DNA from: Sabethes cyaneus
Lineage: Eukaryota; Arthropoda; Insecta; Diptera; Culicidae
Length of the DNA: 64,000 nucleotides
Reading direction: 5' to 3'
NCBI RefSeq assembly: GCF_943734655.1
Contig: NC_071355.1
Coordinates: 96,789,449-96,853,448, forward strand
Under the pieces are notes generated by a model. The model was given only the letters and a program-made list of their open reading frames with translations, was not told where the DNA came from and ran no database searches. Position 1 is the first letter of the stretch; every line of letters starts with the position of its first letter. Of this stretch, positions 22,831 to 33,983 are shown piece after piece. The position numbers and the translations under genes are program-made.

Positions 22831-23790
22831 TCGCATCTCCGATGACGATTTTCATGACATCATATTTTGGGCTCTCTCCTTATAACTTAGCTCGAGCCTG
22901 CCGTAGAACTCGTAACGTAACGCTGGCACACATTGTCATTACACACGAGACACGACTATCATCACGAAGGGTTTTTCAACATTGCAACATCCCATAAAAG
23001 TGATTCCCTGCTAAGCATTGCTGAAAATTCTCCCCTCGATTGAGACGTAGCTACTTAAGTCCTTCTCACGATACAGTTGGAATGCAATACTCAAACGACG
23101 AGTGCCACTTGCAGACTGCCTGTCTGTGATTACCTTTAAGATGTAGCAATATTTGACACTACGTTTGGTAAACGACATTTACTGATGCAAATCATTCACA
23201 AGAGACACTTCTGCCCTGCGAAACGAAAGTACTTGTTTATCCAAGCGTTATAAACTCAAATAAAAGGATATTATAATAACAACGGCAAACGTTTCAACCA
23301 AACCAAACCTACACGAGACCGGTGACATACGGTTTGGGGTTTAACACTTGTGAATACCAAAACATCATTTGGGTTGTGCACAAGCATGTTCAAATTTCGA
23401 TCACTTCCATGTGATTGAGAGCAAGTATTTTCACAAATTCACACCTCATTGTTACAACCAGCAGGATTTTAATTAGAAGCTGTTTCCCACCTGTAAACAA
23501 AACGCTAACTTTGTTGCACACCAATTAGCGTCCAGTGTCAAACTAATAATCGACTTTCGAAGTTATGAAACCACGGTGCACGGTGTGCGTGCATGTGCGT
23601 GTGCGTTCGTTAGCTTTTCCAGCTTGATGTTGCACCCAATTACTATGAAATCCCATAAGCTGGCATGACTCGAAAATATCAGCCCCGTTTCATTTTGATG
23701 CGATTTCCTTTCCTGGCAGAATAAAGTGTGCATGTTTGCGCCCCAGTCCTGGTGTCAGGCGATATGCATAATTCAACTATATTTATTCAT
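22831..23790. other. unassigned stretch
   Basis: Nothing recognised beyond ordinary AT-rich DNA; a short GTGCGTGTGCGT-like purine-pyrimidine patch lies near 23585. Confidence 0.5.
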
Positions 23791-23802
23791 TATATCTACA
23801 AT

Positions 23803-23985
23803 TTATAGCACCACTGAGTCCAACCGGTTTTTATAAAAGTTTGCAATTTCACAGAGTTTCGTAACATCCGGTTTGGCACTGTAGCGATGGTTGACGCCAA
23901 AGGCACTGCCGACTGTTGCCTGAACAACGCGAAACATGTGCGGAGAACCGGAACGAACCGCAGGACTCATAGTGCCCGCCGGCAA
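23803..23985 (-). CDS. small unknown ORF or terminal exon (weak)
   Basis: From a minus-strand ATG near 23970 the frame reads MSPAVRSGSPHMFRVVQATV, then GSAFGVNHRYSAKPDVTKLC and EIANFYKNRLDSVVL before TAA. The composition looks protein-like and the local GC content is higher than around it. An AATAAA lies about 30 bases past the stop. No family is recognised and no clear acceptor or promoter is seen upstream, so chance cannot be excluded. Confidence 0.2.
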   Translation of the reverse strand: MPAGTMSPAVRSGSPHMFRVVQATVGSAFGVNHRYSAKPDVTKLCEIANFYKNRLDSVVL

Positions 23986-24006
23986 CGGCAGGCTCTCTTC
24001 GAGCAA

Positions 24007-25705
24007 TTAATCCCTGCATTTCCTTGAAGTGGTGGGAAACAGCGTCGCTCTCGGAAGCCCAGAAATGCGCCCTGTCGTATTGTTAAAGTTATCTGATACA
24101 CACAGCTAGGACGCTCCGGATACGGGCCACAGGCGCGGACGCAAATTGCAAATGGGAAATAGTTTGCTCTGTTTCCGTCGCACCATGAAATCGCTTCGGT
24201 TTGCGTTTTGCCAGCACTACTGCCGGCTACTGGGGTGCTGCTTTTCCGATGCTGTCGTTTTCCGATTTGCTCATTTCATTGGGAAAATGAGCGGCGCAAA
24301 AGAATCGAAAAATTACGGGAAAAGTGCTCCTCATTCAATTGGATGGTATACCAAGGAATTAACCGTAATTTGCTTCGTTTCGTCGTCATCTGCAACTAAT
24401 GAGATTTCACTTTAGTTTTCGTTACTGTAGAAAGTATCATCATTTAGATGCAGTTGTGGCAGCTACCCGTTGCATGTACATGCTTACTTCGATGTCAACC
24501 GTAGCAGGACTCTGAATTAGTTGATGTTGGATAATTTGCAATATAAACTTTGGCTTTGTTCCAGAAAGACGAAATTCCAACGAGTATTAATGTTTCTGAT
24601 TGCAGTAAAGCAGTATACCAATAGGTATGTGGTACAGCTTTTCCTGAAACAAAATTTTACTGTGCCAGGCATACATCCTTATGCCAGTGTGTATAAGCTA
24701 GTAGAGAACAATTGAAAGCCACATTTCTCCCTGCGAAAGAATGCTTCCAGTATAAAATTTCGGCAAAGGGAAATGAAATAATTAAAATTAATTGAGATAT
24801 TCACCAGCTAGTAGTGATATCGAAATAAATGCATATTTATACATAAAAAAATCTAGTTTCTACTTCCATTCACCAATACATCAAGTATAAACAAGTTTTT
24901 TTCTATACCAAATTTTGCTAGATTCTCAATACCATGACCATTAAAGAATATGGAATCTGTAATAACCAATAGGAAGCTACTGAAGGTATATTTTCCACAT
25001 AATATGTATGCATGTATGATTAACGTTGCACACCGGAAGTCCGCAAGCTTCTGAAGTATGCTCCAGAGATGAACCAATCAATTAGCATCTCTATAGGTAC
25101 CTATCCACTTAATTGAATTGCGGCTATCAATAGTCTACTCCACAGGTGTCCATGTGAATCCATCTGTTTACGCTCGATGGAGGCGCTTTGTACTTTGATA
25201 CAGTAGAGTTTGATGCAAGCTGTTCACCATCGTATTTTAATTGGATATTATGAAACAATCCAAATACTAACAGAAACATACTGCTACACATATTATAATC
25301 TATAAACCATAGTACATCAAAGTACAAAGTGTACCATTAGCAGGGGTGACATGCAGAATTTTTCTGAATATAAGTGTTCTGAATCCAATTCAGCAGACAG
25401 CCGTTCATTATGAAACATGTCAGGTATAATACTGTATGAGATTAGTCTATTTTTAATATTGAACTAAGCAAAATATGTTACAAAAATAATAATTTATTTG
25501 ACGAGGTGTTTGATTAGGTCACTCAATATATAGGCTAAAAGTTCATTGTAATTAACTTAAAATTAAATATAGTTGTATGCACAATTATTAATTAATGTGC
25601 ATTAATTCTAATTATTTCATTACAATTCAGAATTATTTTAACAATAATACATTTTTTGCTTTCCTATGTATAAATGTAAACCTGTAATTTGTGTGTTATT
25701 TGGAA
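24007..25705. other. unassigned stretch
   Basis: A slightly GC-richer part (24050-24400) has overlapping plus-strand frames with no motif. The remainder is AT-rich and featureless. Confidence 0.5.
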
Positions 25706-26690
25706 TTTTTGACGTAGGACTACGTCTTTGTTTACTATTCTGGGACTGGGTAGCACTTTGTGAAAACGAAAATAGAAGTGTAACGTTTGAATGAAAGATT
25801 TCAAAAGCTAATAACTACTAAACTACTGAACGAAACTGAACAATTTATATGTCGGTAGATAGATAAAATGACCAGAAATTTTTTATGGGGTAAGAGAGCA
25901 ATTTTAAGGGGAGTGTACGAGGGAGGGTGGCGGCTCCTATACAAATGAAACACAAATTTCCTCAAAACTCAAGAACTAATCTAGCAAATGGAACCAAATT
26001 TGGAATGTAGGGGTTTCAGAAGGCAAGATTTTTTTCTATGGTAAATTAAGACCCCTCCCCTCTTTAGGAGGGGGGGCATACAAATAATATTCAAATTTCC
26101 ACACAACTCGAGAACTATTCGAGCAAAAGGAACCAAAATTGGCTTGTGGGGGTTTTTAGAGGTAAGTTGTTTATCTATGGTATACTGAGACCAATTCTTC
26201 TTCTAAGAAGGGGAGATCTCATACAAATGAAATACAAATTTCTTCATAACTCGAAAACTAATCAAGAAAATGGCACCAACTTTGGCGTGTGGGGTTTTTT
26301 AGAGGCATGAATTTATTTTGAATTTATTTATTTTATGATGCTTTGAGACCCCTCACTCACCCGTGTGGTAGGAGGATAATTCATTACCATTTCAACCTTT
26401 ATGATGCACACAAGTGATATTTAAAAGAAATCTCTATGTCTCAATGGTTACAGGCATTGTACTTATGAACCCCCGTACATGTATTTTTAAAGCCACCATT
26501 GCATTAAATGAAGAATTGAATCTGAATATTTCGCTCTTCTCTTTTAAAAATTCACTTAAACAATGGCACTCACAGATTCTTATAAACATACTTATGCCAG
26601 AAATGCAGTTTACATTAGTGTTTGATCTAATGATCTGATATAGTCCTACATCACCCTTTCGTACAACCCTTAGGGCTGTATACCTTGTAG
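25706..26690 (+). repeat. dispersed repeat family A, copy 1
   Basis: It starts at the imperfect palindrome GACGTAGGACTACGTC (25711-25726). The same sequence appears in opposite orientation at 52880-53708, from the palindrome end through to the CTACAAGGTATACAGCC segment. The two copies differ by many substitutions and in the number of internal tandem units. No coding sequence under selection was found: an open frame shared by both copies has mostly replacement changes. Confidence 0.85.
25941..26350 (+). repeat. three ~140-bp tandem units inside repeat A
   Basis: Units start at about 25941, 26078 and 26221 (ATACAAATGAAACACAAATT and variants), each going through AACTCGAGAACTA, GGAACCAAATTTGG and a GGGGGTTTTT stretch before a CCCCTC-rich end. 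The copy at 52880-53708 has only one unit, so unit number varies between copies. Confidence 0.85.
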
Positions 26691-27110
26691 TTTTTATAAC
26701 GGTAGTCTTTTCAATAGATGAAGGGATTGGCAGATGAAAGTAATGAAAACAAAATATTTGTAGTACCCAAACAGAGTGGGGCAAGACGTGAAGGGGGAAA
26801 GACTGGAAAATTAGATAGGGGAGGATCATTGAAGCAATATATACTAGGTTCGTATATCGTTCCTTTTTACACAGGTTAACCGATCCCTGGATTGCACTAG
26901 ACTATAATGGGAGCCAACAACAAAGTAAACAAAGTACGGATGAGAAAAATCTTATCAACCTATTTTACAAAATTTATAATCTAATTTAATTTTCTACTAA
27001 CGTAGTCAATTTTTGAGAGCATCCTTGAAAATGATGATTGCATGAATCTATCATTTTTCTTGCCGATAACCAAGTCAACCGCGCCAAATGTACAGCAAAG
27101 AATATTCCAC
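26691..27110. other. unassigned stretch
   Basis: May include the decayed outer end of repeat A; no boundary is visible. Confidence 0.4.
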
Positions 27111-27480
27111 GACGTGTGCGGCCCACCGTAGCCTGCCAACTTTTGCCAGATGTACGATGGACATCTCTCTAAGCGGTGTCTATAGCTTGTGATTCATACG
27201 CTTCCGCCACTCTCCGCTTTCAGTTTGTATTTCGCCAGATATCGCCCAAACACAGCAAGGGCGCATATGATCTCCGTGAGCAGCGTCACGACTTCATGTC
27301 CAAAAAGAACTACCGATCTAATAAGGGGTTTGTTACATTGTCAGCTTCGTACGGCGATGTATACTACTTCATCGTAGCGTTTTCCAAAGCGCAAAGCAGG
27401 CCCGAATTCCCACTTGAATGTGCCGCTGGATCACCCTAGTAGTGTTGTTGTCCACGGTCATTCCAAATACACGAGCTCAT
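27111..27480 (-). pseudogene. RTE-like 3' fragment
   Basis: The DNA matches the C-terminal RTE segment at 4340-4720: same order of RRRMNHKL, GEW, KTLIRS and downstream segments on the minus strand, with a deletion in the middle (about 27245) and broken frames. Confidence 0.75.
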
Positions 27481-27484
27481 CTAT

Positions 27485-27620
27485 CACTACTAACCGTTGC
27501 TACGATCCTATTGACTCTAACAGCCTCTCCAAGCCGAGATTCAAACATACGACGACCGACTTATAATACCAACATCACCTGGGCTGCCCTTTCAGCCCTT
27601 TATCTGACCCTAGCTAAGCT
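27485..27620 (-). mobile_element. tRNA-like SINE copy, minus strand
   Basis: The reverse complement contains GTCGTCGTATGTTTGAATCT followed by CGGCTTGGAGAGGCTGTTAG and AGTCAATAGGATCGTAGC. These align with the segment after the head of the copy at 16508-16710 (there with TTCGAATC). It is sandwiched between an RTE fragment and an R1-like fragment. Confidence 0.6.
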
Positions 27621-28640
27621 ATGTTAGGCTCTATCGACGGCGACCCATACGCGCTGCTCCTCACACATTCTCTACTCGATGTTGTCTACGTTGGTGTCTT
27701 TTCCAACGACCGCAAGCATCTCATGCCGAGTGGCCTCGAAACGCGGGCAGTGAAACATCACGTGTTCCTGAGTTTCCTCAGCTACCGTACCACAACGGGG
27801 CAAAAGCACAACCCTATATAGGTTAAAGTTTACCTCACCGTGCCTTCTACCGATCCACTTGCCATATTCAGCGTGATCCCACTCCCCCTGCCACCTCCTA
27901 ATAGAATTCAGCCTAACTCTGTCTCAAACGTTGCTAACATTCCTCTGCCTATGGCACTCGATATCCGTACCTAGAAGTATTCATATTGGAATCATGCCTG
28001 TGACGACCCCGATTGCATCCAACGATATGGTGCGGTATATTTTGTTCAGACATGCCTGATTGCGCTTACTATCCAAAGTCGAAGACCATGCCGGTGTACC
28101 ATATCTCAACACCAATGTGGCAACGCTGGCCATCGCTGTTGACACCTTACCACAAGCGTAATCCACATGACTAGCGAAGTTCAGCCTATTGTCTGCTATT
28201 ACACCCAAAATACATTACATTACATTTATTATCACTTTGTTATCACTTGTCCCCCTACGATAATGTTGGCCTCTAGGGCCACGTTGCGGATACTGCTTCA
28301 TCGCCATTGCCCGGCGTCGCTTTCCCTAACGGGCGTTAGCCTGTGTAGGATTACCCGCTCTAGTAACTTGCCTAACCTGTGAAAGAGCCACATCGGCCTT
28401 TACGATAGCCCGGCTTCAATAGCAATACTACTCTTTAAATTTTACATTTGTCTGAAAATTCTGGAGCGTCTCTCTAAACATATCAGGATATGCTTTGATC
28501 GCCGCCTGCAGTGCCTCGTTTAGAATCCCGTCAGGGCAGGGTGACCGGAGTGAGGGAGTCACTCGCTTGACCGTACAAGATCGAAGGCCACCTCACTGGA
28601 CCTCACCTCACTTTCAGCTTGTGTGGGTAGGTTACCGGCG
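27621..28640 (-). pseudogene. R1-like non-LTR retrotransposon fragment
   Basis: Read from 28640 on the minus strand: PCPDGILNEALQAAIKAYPD (start of RT), GKLLERVILHRLTPV preceded by LFHRL (28380-28300), then a large deletion of the palm, MGVIADNRLNFASHVDYACG (28208), VLRYGTPAW, SLDAIGVVTGMIPI, and finally RCGTVAEETQEHVMFHCPRF (about 27810-27750), the cysteine-histidine C-terminus typical of R1/LOA-type elements. One cysteine of the usual zinc knuckle is not in place. YADD and GxPQG are missing, so it is a dead deleted copy. Confidence 0.85.
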
Positions 28641-28660
28641 GAGTAGATGCACGTGTTGTT

Positions 28661-29735
28661 TTTTGACGTAGGACTACGTCTTACGGCAAGTTTTGAGATA
28701 GGGTGTCATTCCAAAAAATCAAAAAATGCGAGCGTCACGAAAAATTAAAGGTTTTGAGCGTTAATAGCTCAGCGGTTTTCCGATCGATTTTCAATATTCT
28801 TACACGAATCGATCGGAAAATCTTCTAAGAATTGACCCAAATGAAGAAAAGTATGGATTCTTGATGTTGAACTATTGAAAAATTGAAAATAATGAACCTA
28901 TGTTTTACCAGAATTCTAGCTTCGTGATTGGTTGGAAGATTTTTTACGATGATCTAAACCTATACCAATTTGATATCTGTGCTTGGGAAGTAAGGCAAAA
29001 CAAGTGACGAAGTTGCCTCATTTCAACAATATTTCTTAACACCGCGGCTAAACCTAGACCATTTTGATGTCCTTGCTTGGGAAGTACGCCAGAAAGAGTG
29101 ACAAAGCCCCCTCGTGCCAAAAGATTTCTTACGAACGCGATTAAACCTAGTCCAATTTGATGTCTGTGTTAGGGAAGTGTGCCAGAAAAAATGACACAAG
29201 TTCGGTGTCCCAACAGATCGCAAATTCTTTACTGCGAGACGATTAAACCTAGGCGAATTTGATATCTGTATTGGAAAAATGTGCTACAGCTGTAGTGTTC
29301 GGTTCTAATATGACTCCGTATGAATACGCATGCTTGCCGTTTCATTTGAAGTGTAGTGAAAAGATGTGCTGTTGATTAAATAGGATTGAATTGGTAAAAT
29401 CCCTTCAACATGGGGAACCATGGGTAATAAAAACAATCTTTAATTTCTGTAAGGTAGCAGGCAAGCAATAGTTTGTGTTCTTGATTTTGTTAAATTGTTT
29501 TCAAATGCACAATGTTTTGAGAATTGAACGTATGCAATGTTACTACTTTGATAAATGTTACATACAACACATGTAGCATGTATATATGTTACATATAGCA
29601 TGTATATATGAAGAAACGAATGATTACAAGCATGAATACACGCTGCTATGTATCACTACAAAGAAACTTACGTGGTCCTGCGTCACCCATATATGCGGTC
29701 GTGTCTTGTACACAACCCCTCTGATTTTTCATCAT
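28661..29735 (+). repeat. GACGTAGGACTACGTC-bounded repeat, copy 1
   Basis: It starts with GACGTAGGACTACGTC at 28665 and ends with the near-inverse TACGTGGTCCTGCGT at about 29669-29683 followed by ATGCGGTCGTG...ACAACCCCTC. The first ~270 bases (to about 28930) and last ~200 bases (from about 29530) match 53875-54130 and 55540-55705, so the two are copies of one family in the same orientation, with unrelated interiors. Confidence 0.8.
28940..29275 (+). repeat. ~95-bp tandem repeat, 3-4 units
   Basis: The anchor TAAACCTA occurs at 28955, 29049, 29142 and 29244, each followed by ACCAATTTGATRTCTGTG, a GGGAAGTNNGCCAGA segment and a CTTTACGA-like end. Periods are 94, 93 and 102 bases. This occupies the interior of copy 1 of the GACGTAGGACTACGTC-bounded repeat. 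Confidence 0.85.
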
Positions 29736-29985
29736 CACCTGGTATGCACCACCCCAGGGCTTTGCTCGGTCCTGAGCTACTCATCGCCAATTTGTTGCGC
29801 GTCTCGACACACGCAAGTCGGCTTCAACCTGGTCGAGCCATCTAGCAGGTTGAGGGTGCCGGTGAGGTTCTTGACGAGAACGAATTTCACTGCACAGTCG
29901 TCCTGCATCCTTGCGACGTGGCCTGCCCACCGTTGTCTCCCAATTTTCGTCAGGTGTACGATAGGAATCTCTCCACTGCAGCGAA
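29736..29985 (-). pseudogene. RTE-like 3' fragment
   Basis: Matches 4810-5050 segment by segment on the minus strand (GCGTCTCGACACACGCAAGT, GGTCGAGCCATCTAGCAGGT and following). The protein reading is the far C-terminal RTE part with broken frames. It abuts the end of the preceding repeat. Confidence 0.7.
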
Positions 29986-30417
29986 TGACTGCAAACTTCC
30001 GACTAACAATGCGTCAGCAATTGCCTCTGTTGAGGACAGTCTTTGTTCCGGTCAACAATACGTCATCCATTGACTCTGTTGAGGACATCATTTGTACCTT
30101 TAATCAACAAATTCGCCATTGTGACGATATATCATCGATACCATTGCTACGCGAGGCGAGCGTAGGTGGTAGTGGGCCGATCAGGGATCGGCAATTGCTA
30201 AAAATTCATCGCTTCGCGGCCGTTAAACGGCCTGTGCAGAAATAGCCATCCGTAACACCAGCATAAGTAGATACCCGATCAGAAGGCCGATTAGGAGGCC
30301 AGAGGCCATACAAGATTATATCTGTTTTATAACACATTTTGATATTTTTATCATATTATGTTACAAATCGAAAATAAACTAATTAGAAAACAAATTCAAG
30401 TTTGTAACAGATTCAGA
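29986..30417. other. unassigned stretch
   Basis: A plus-strand frame continues to 30245 (TVFVPVNNTSSIDSVEDIIC, then TFNQQIRHCDDISSI). It looks somewhat protein-like and could be a decayed retrotransposon piece, but I cannot place it. Confidence 0.4.
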
Positions 30418-30548
30418 TAGGGTAGAGGATCCATATTTCGCCAGGAGCCATATTTCGCCAGTTTGACGAATCCAAAGCCTTTTTGCATATTTTTGGTGCA
30501 CTTAAAGGAAATTATCTGACGAATTGGTAAAATGTAGAAACTGTTCTA

Positions 30549-32146
30549 CAGTTCCCCCACAATTATGGACCATTTAAGCAGAAGTATGATTTTAAAACAA
30601 TCAATTGTAGCGCAAACTATTATTTAAAAGCAGTTTATAAATGTTTTTAGTTACAGAAATATGTAATCTTTCAGTTGATTCAGTAATTAAACCCATTTAG
30701 TGCAAGTTTTCCACGGAAATTAAGCTTATATTATGACTGATCAAATACACAATTATGGATCACTTTTGGAAGCGGTCACAATTATGAAACAATTTTCGCC
30801 ATATTATGGATCAAAATAAAAATACACTTTTTGCAGCGAATTCTCTCAATGAACTTTATTCAAATCATGTAATAACATAAAAATAACATGTTTCAAATCG
30901 TATGAGAGACCTTGAGTGGCTTTTGGTCTGTCTTTAGATGCCTGCCGTCCTTCTTCGAAGACACCTACCGATCAGCCGTTGGGAATGCTTTTCGCGATTT
31001 CACGACTGATTTTTTGTCCTGGAAAAAAAGTCTTAGGCTCACCAGCTGCGTTGGCTCCGAAAAGACTAGTACAGGATGAAGTTTTCTTTTTTCCGAATTG
31101 TTATTAACGATGTACATACTTAAAAAACTCAGCAAAATTTGCCGAGATTTGGACAGCCGAGCGTTCGGTAAAAATTTCAGTTTTGCAAATCGACGTTTAC
31201 GGATCTTTACTAACGTTTGGCATCATAAAAAATTTTACCGAACGCTCGGCTGTCCAAATCTCGGCAAAATTTTGCTGACTTCGGCACTTTTTTTAGGTGT
31301 GTAGGCACAGTGATCTCGGAAAAGTTATTCGATGCAAGAGTTTAATTTCATCGCTGCTATGATGCGATGTATGAAACAGTGGAAAGGCGACAATAAACCG
31401 AAAAAATGAAATATAAACATAGAAGGAAATTTTTGACCGAAAGCTCGAAGAACCAGTAAATTCAAACTCTTAAAAAAGTTAAGGAAAAAATTAACGTTTT
31501 AGATTGTTGCATGAGAGCTAACATTCGCTTAACTTTCGCGATGAACCGTTGCATATGTACCATCATAGCGTTTTACGGCCTTACGTAGCTTCATGTCCAA
31601 AAACTCAGCTCTGTGCAACTTTCGATTCTGCTTTAAAAATGTTTGTAATAGGTGCTAAACCGTTTGAATTTATGAAAATTACGTTGGAATCAAAGTGATC
31701 CATAATTGTGAAAAATTACCTTGTTTTGGTCACTATTATGGATCACTTTGAAAATTACTTATTTTTACAGGAAAATCATTGGCAACCACCAATATTTCGC
31801 TGAATCGTAAAGAACTTAGCTTGATCTTTATGTACGAGTCATTTTTTGCTCGAAAATTGATGATTATGCCACATAGCAACCTTATGAATGAGGAACGTAC
31901 TGCTTATGCTGATTTAAAAAACGACAGACATTTTGATAGATTACGGATAACAACTTTTTTACGCGCATTGAAAAAGCATCAATGTTGGGATTTAAAGGAT
32001 GTTTTCTGTGTTAAAAGCTAGTTAATAGGGTATATTTTGTTGCAAAAATGCTTCATTCCTTCAAACAGTTTGTTTAACTGAGTTATTTAACTTGAAATTC
32101 AAAAGTGATCCATAATTGTGGGTGATCCATAATTGTGGGGGGAGTG
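30549..32146. mobile_element. TA-flanked DNA element nested in the previous one, ~1.6 kb
   Basis: Ends CAGTTCCCCCACAATTATGG and, inverted, CACTCCCCCCACAATTATGG, flanked by TA at 30547-30548 and 32147-32148. The subterminal motif CACAATTATGGATCA or its inverse recurs several times near each end (30750-30815, 31695-31745, 32105-32135), a likely transposase-binding cluster. An 80-codon plus-strand frame (31779-32021) contains NLMNEERTAYADLKNDRHFD but I recognise no transposase, so it is probably non-autonomous. Confidence 0.85.
31115..31301. mobile_element. innermost TA-flanked fold-back MITE, 187 bp
   Basis: A TA at 31113-31114 and at 31302-31303 flank a near-palindrome. The core arms (AGCAAAATTTGCCGAGATTT, then GGACAGCCGAGCGTTCGGTA) are about 50 bp and almost perfect; the outer ends CATACTTAAAAAA / TTTTTTTAGGTGTG also pair, with ~10 extra bases in the right arm. 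It lies within the 1.6-kb element, making a three-level nest. Confidence 0.85.
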
Positions 32147-32544
32147 TACCAAAAATTATCACTACCTTTGGCTTTATACTATTTTATCAGGTAATATTCA
32201 GAATTTGAAAACACCACCTCGTACTATGGGTATATATTTTTACAAAATCAAAACTAGAGGCTAAAATATAATTGGAGAAAAATGTAATAAAACTGTTTCA
32301 TTAATTATTTATTCCTGACTAATATAACACGGTGTACAATATTTCGACTAATTTTATACCGATTTCAGTTTAAACTTCTGATAATTTTGAAAAAATCATC
32401 AAAATTAAAGTGGCGAAATGTGGTATCCAATTTTAGTCATAGATCCAAATTTCGCCACTTGATTTTTTTAAACCTAATTTTGTCATTTCTTAAATGAAAT
32501 TGCATAAATTTGAAAAAAAAATCAATTAAAAATTTAGTAAACTA

Positions 32545-32860
32545 AGTAAAAGCAGACTCGGTAGCCGCTAGGTTATCGAGTTTGCTTTGACAAGCGAATG
32601 GTCATGGGTTCGAATTTTAGTAGAATCCGGCCATTCGATGTCAAAGTGTCTTTAGCATGAGTTTATTCTCAGGCCCCTCATCACCCTTCCTTCATGCTGA
32701 ATTCTATATCATCCCGATATGGCCTATTGACTGTGCAAAAATGACTCCTATAGTAAAATGCACTAGTTTATCCACGCCAGGGATGGCTATAATTGAGGAC
32801 TGCGCGCTGTCATGTGGAACGAGGTGGGTAAAGTAGAAAAAAGCTTTGAAGGAAGGGTAC
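32545..32860 (+). mobile_element. tRNA-derived SINE-like sequence
   Basis: TAGCCGCTAGG (A-box-like) is followed about 50 bases on by GGGTTCGAATTTTAG (B box, consensus GGTTCGANTCC), the pol III promoter layout of tRNA-derived SINEs. The body continues with CCATTCGATGTCAAAGTG and CAGGCCCCTCATCACCC. It does not fold into a proper tRNA. The 3' boundary is a guess. It lies inside the outer DNA element. Confidence 0.5.
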
Positions 32861-33519
32861 CCAATAACACTAACTAAAATCAGAATTTTGGTGTTTTTTC
32901 GCAGTAGTCACATTCCAGCGTTACGAGACATAATTAGAAACCATTTTTACTGTGTAAATTGGCTCTTGTTTCACCAAATTTTTGAAAAACGTTACATAAA
33001 CAATCACTTGAAAACAAAGCAAAATCTATATAATAACTGGATTTATTATGAATATAAAGAATTCAGTCTCAATCTGGCATTAAAGTCTACATAAATCCGA
33101 ATTTTCCAAGGTGGCGAAATTTGGGTCTACAGGCTGGCGAAATTCGGACACTGGGTGGCGAAATTTGGGCCCAGAATATACGTCGAAATAATTAATATAA
33201 CGAGAAAAATACACAATTCAGTATGAATATGATTACTGAATCAGTAAAAGAAATGTCCGAATTATATTGTTCACATGTTATCAAAAATCTGAACTTTAAT
33301 TAAAACCTTGATCTACTTCGCTTCAAGTAAATTTTTAGGATAAAAGTGGCGAAACATGGATCCGTCACCCTACAAGTAGCACATTGAGTTATGAATTAGC
33401 TATATAGATTCCACCACTAAGAATGACACATTTCGCTTTAATAACAAAATATGTTACTTATTTTAATTACCATCATCATTTTAAAAGTGTATTAAATAAG
33501 TAGAATAAGTAGAATATAT

Positions 33520-33983
33520 AGAATGCCAGTGTCGCTGTTTTTCTACAGGACTCTTAGTGGTAAACATGATGCTAACAATCTGTATCAAGTCTGTGAATCG
33601 GGAACTTCATTGTCAAAGTTGGTCATTGTTATTTATCTGTCCTTTATCTGTGCGCTGTTTGGTGCTGTCATCAGTGCGCTCATCGCTGTGTTTTCATGCC
33701 AATGAAATGTTTTTAAACGTTCTTTTTCTTTTCGTCCAGATGAATTGAATCCCACAACTGTGCTCTTTTGCCCCGATTTTTTTCAGAAATTTGAAGCAAG
33801 CGAAGTTTCCAATCACATTACTTGGCAGCCATACTTGAAATTTTAAACTGGTTGTCAAAGTTTGACAATGACATTCCCCTTTTGATGAATCTCAGGCACA
33901 CACACATATGCATATATAATGTAAATACATTATCTGAACATGTGTGATGTTTACCACGCGCACTACAGCGACACTGGCATTCT
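33520..33983. mobile_element. MITE with perfect 19-bp TIR, 464 bp
   Basis: AGAATGCCAGTGTCGCTGT at 33520-33538 is repeated as a perfect reverse complement at 33965-33983. Both ends run into ATAT-rich flanks, compatible with a TA or TATA target duplication. Two overlapping short plus-strand frames inside have no motif. Confidence 0.85.

Larger units (their letters stand above)
30420..33370. mobile_element. TA-flanked DNA element, outermost of a nest, ~2.95 kb
   Basis: The ends are GGGTAGAGGATCCATATTTC and, inverted, GGGTGACGGATCCATGTTTC, both next to TA (30418-30419 and 33371-33372). GGCGAAAT-type motifs recur near both ends (30438-30470, 32410-32460 and three times at 33112-33170). The DNA proper to this element is 30420-30548 and 32147-33370; the rest is a second element inserted in it. 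No transposase was recognised. The TIR resembles that of 5831-8163 in its GGGT.ACG start and its TTCGCC segment. Confidence 0.8.

Noticed and set aside
25711..25726. Transcription factor or operator site at GACGTAGGACTACGTC
   Set aside because: It occurs at repeat boundaries, not upstream of any gene, so a transposon end is the more likely role.
26414..26638. 74-codon ORF present at the same length in both copies of repeat A (also 52937-53161, minus)
   Set aside because: Comparing the two copies codon by codon I count about 18 replacement and 4 silent codon changes, which is what neutral drift gives. The shared length does not indicate selection.
32560..32640. A tRNA gene
   Set aside because: A- and B-box-like motifs are present, but the sequence does not fold into a cloverleaf with proper acceptor and T stems. 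A tRNA-derived SINE is the better reading.
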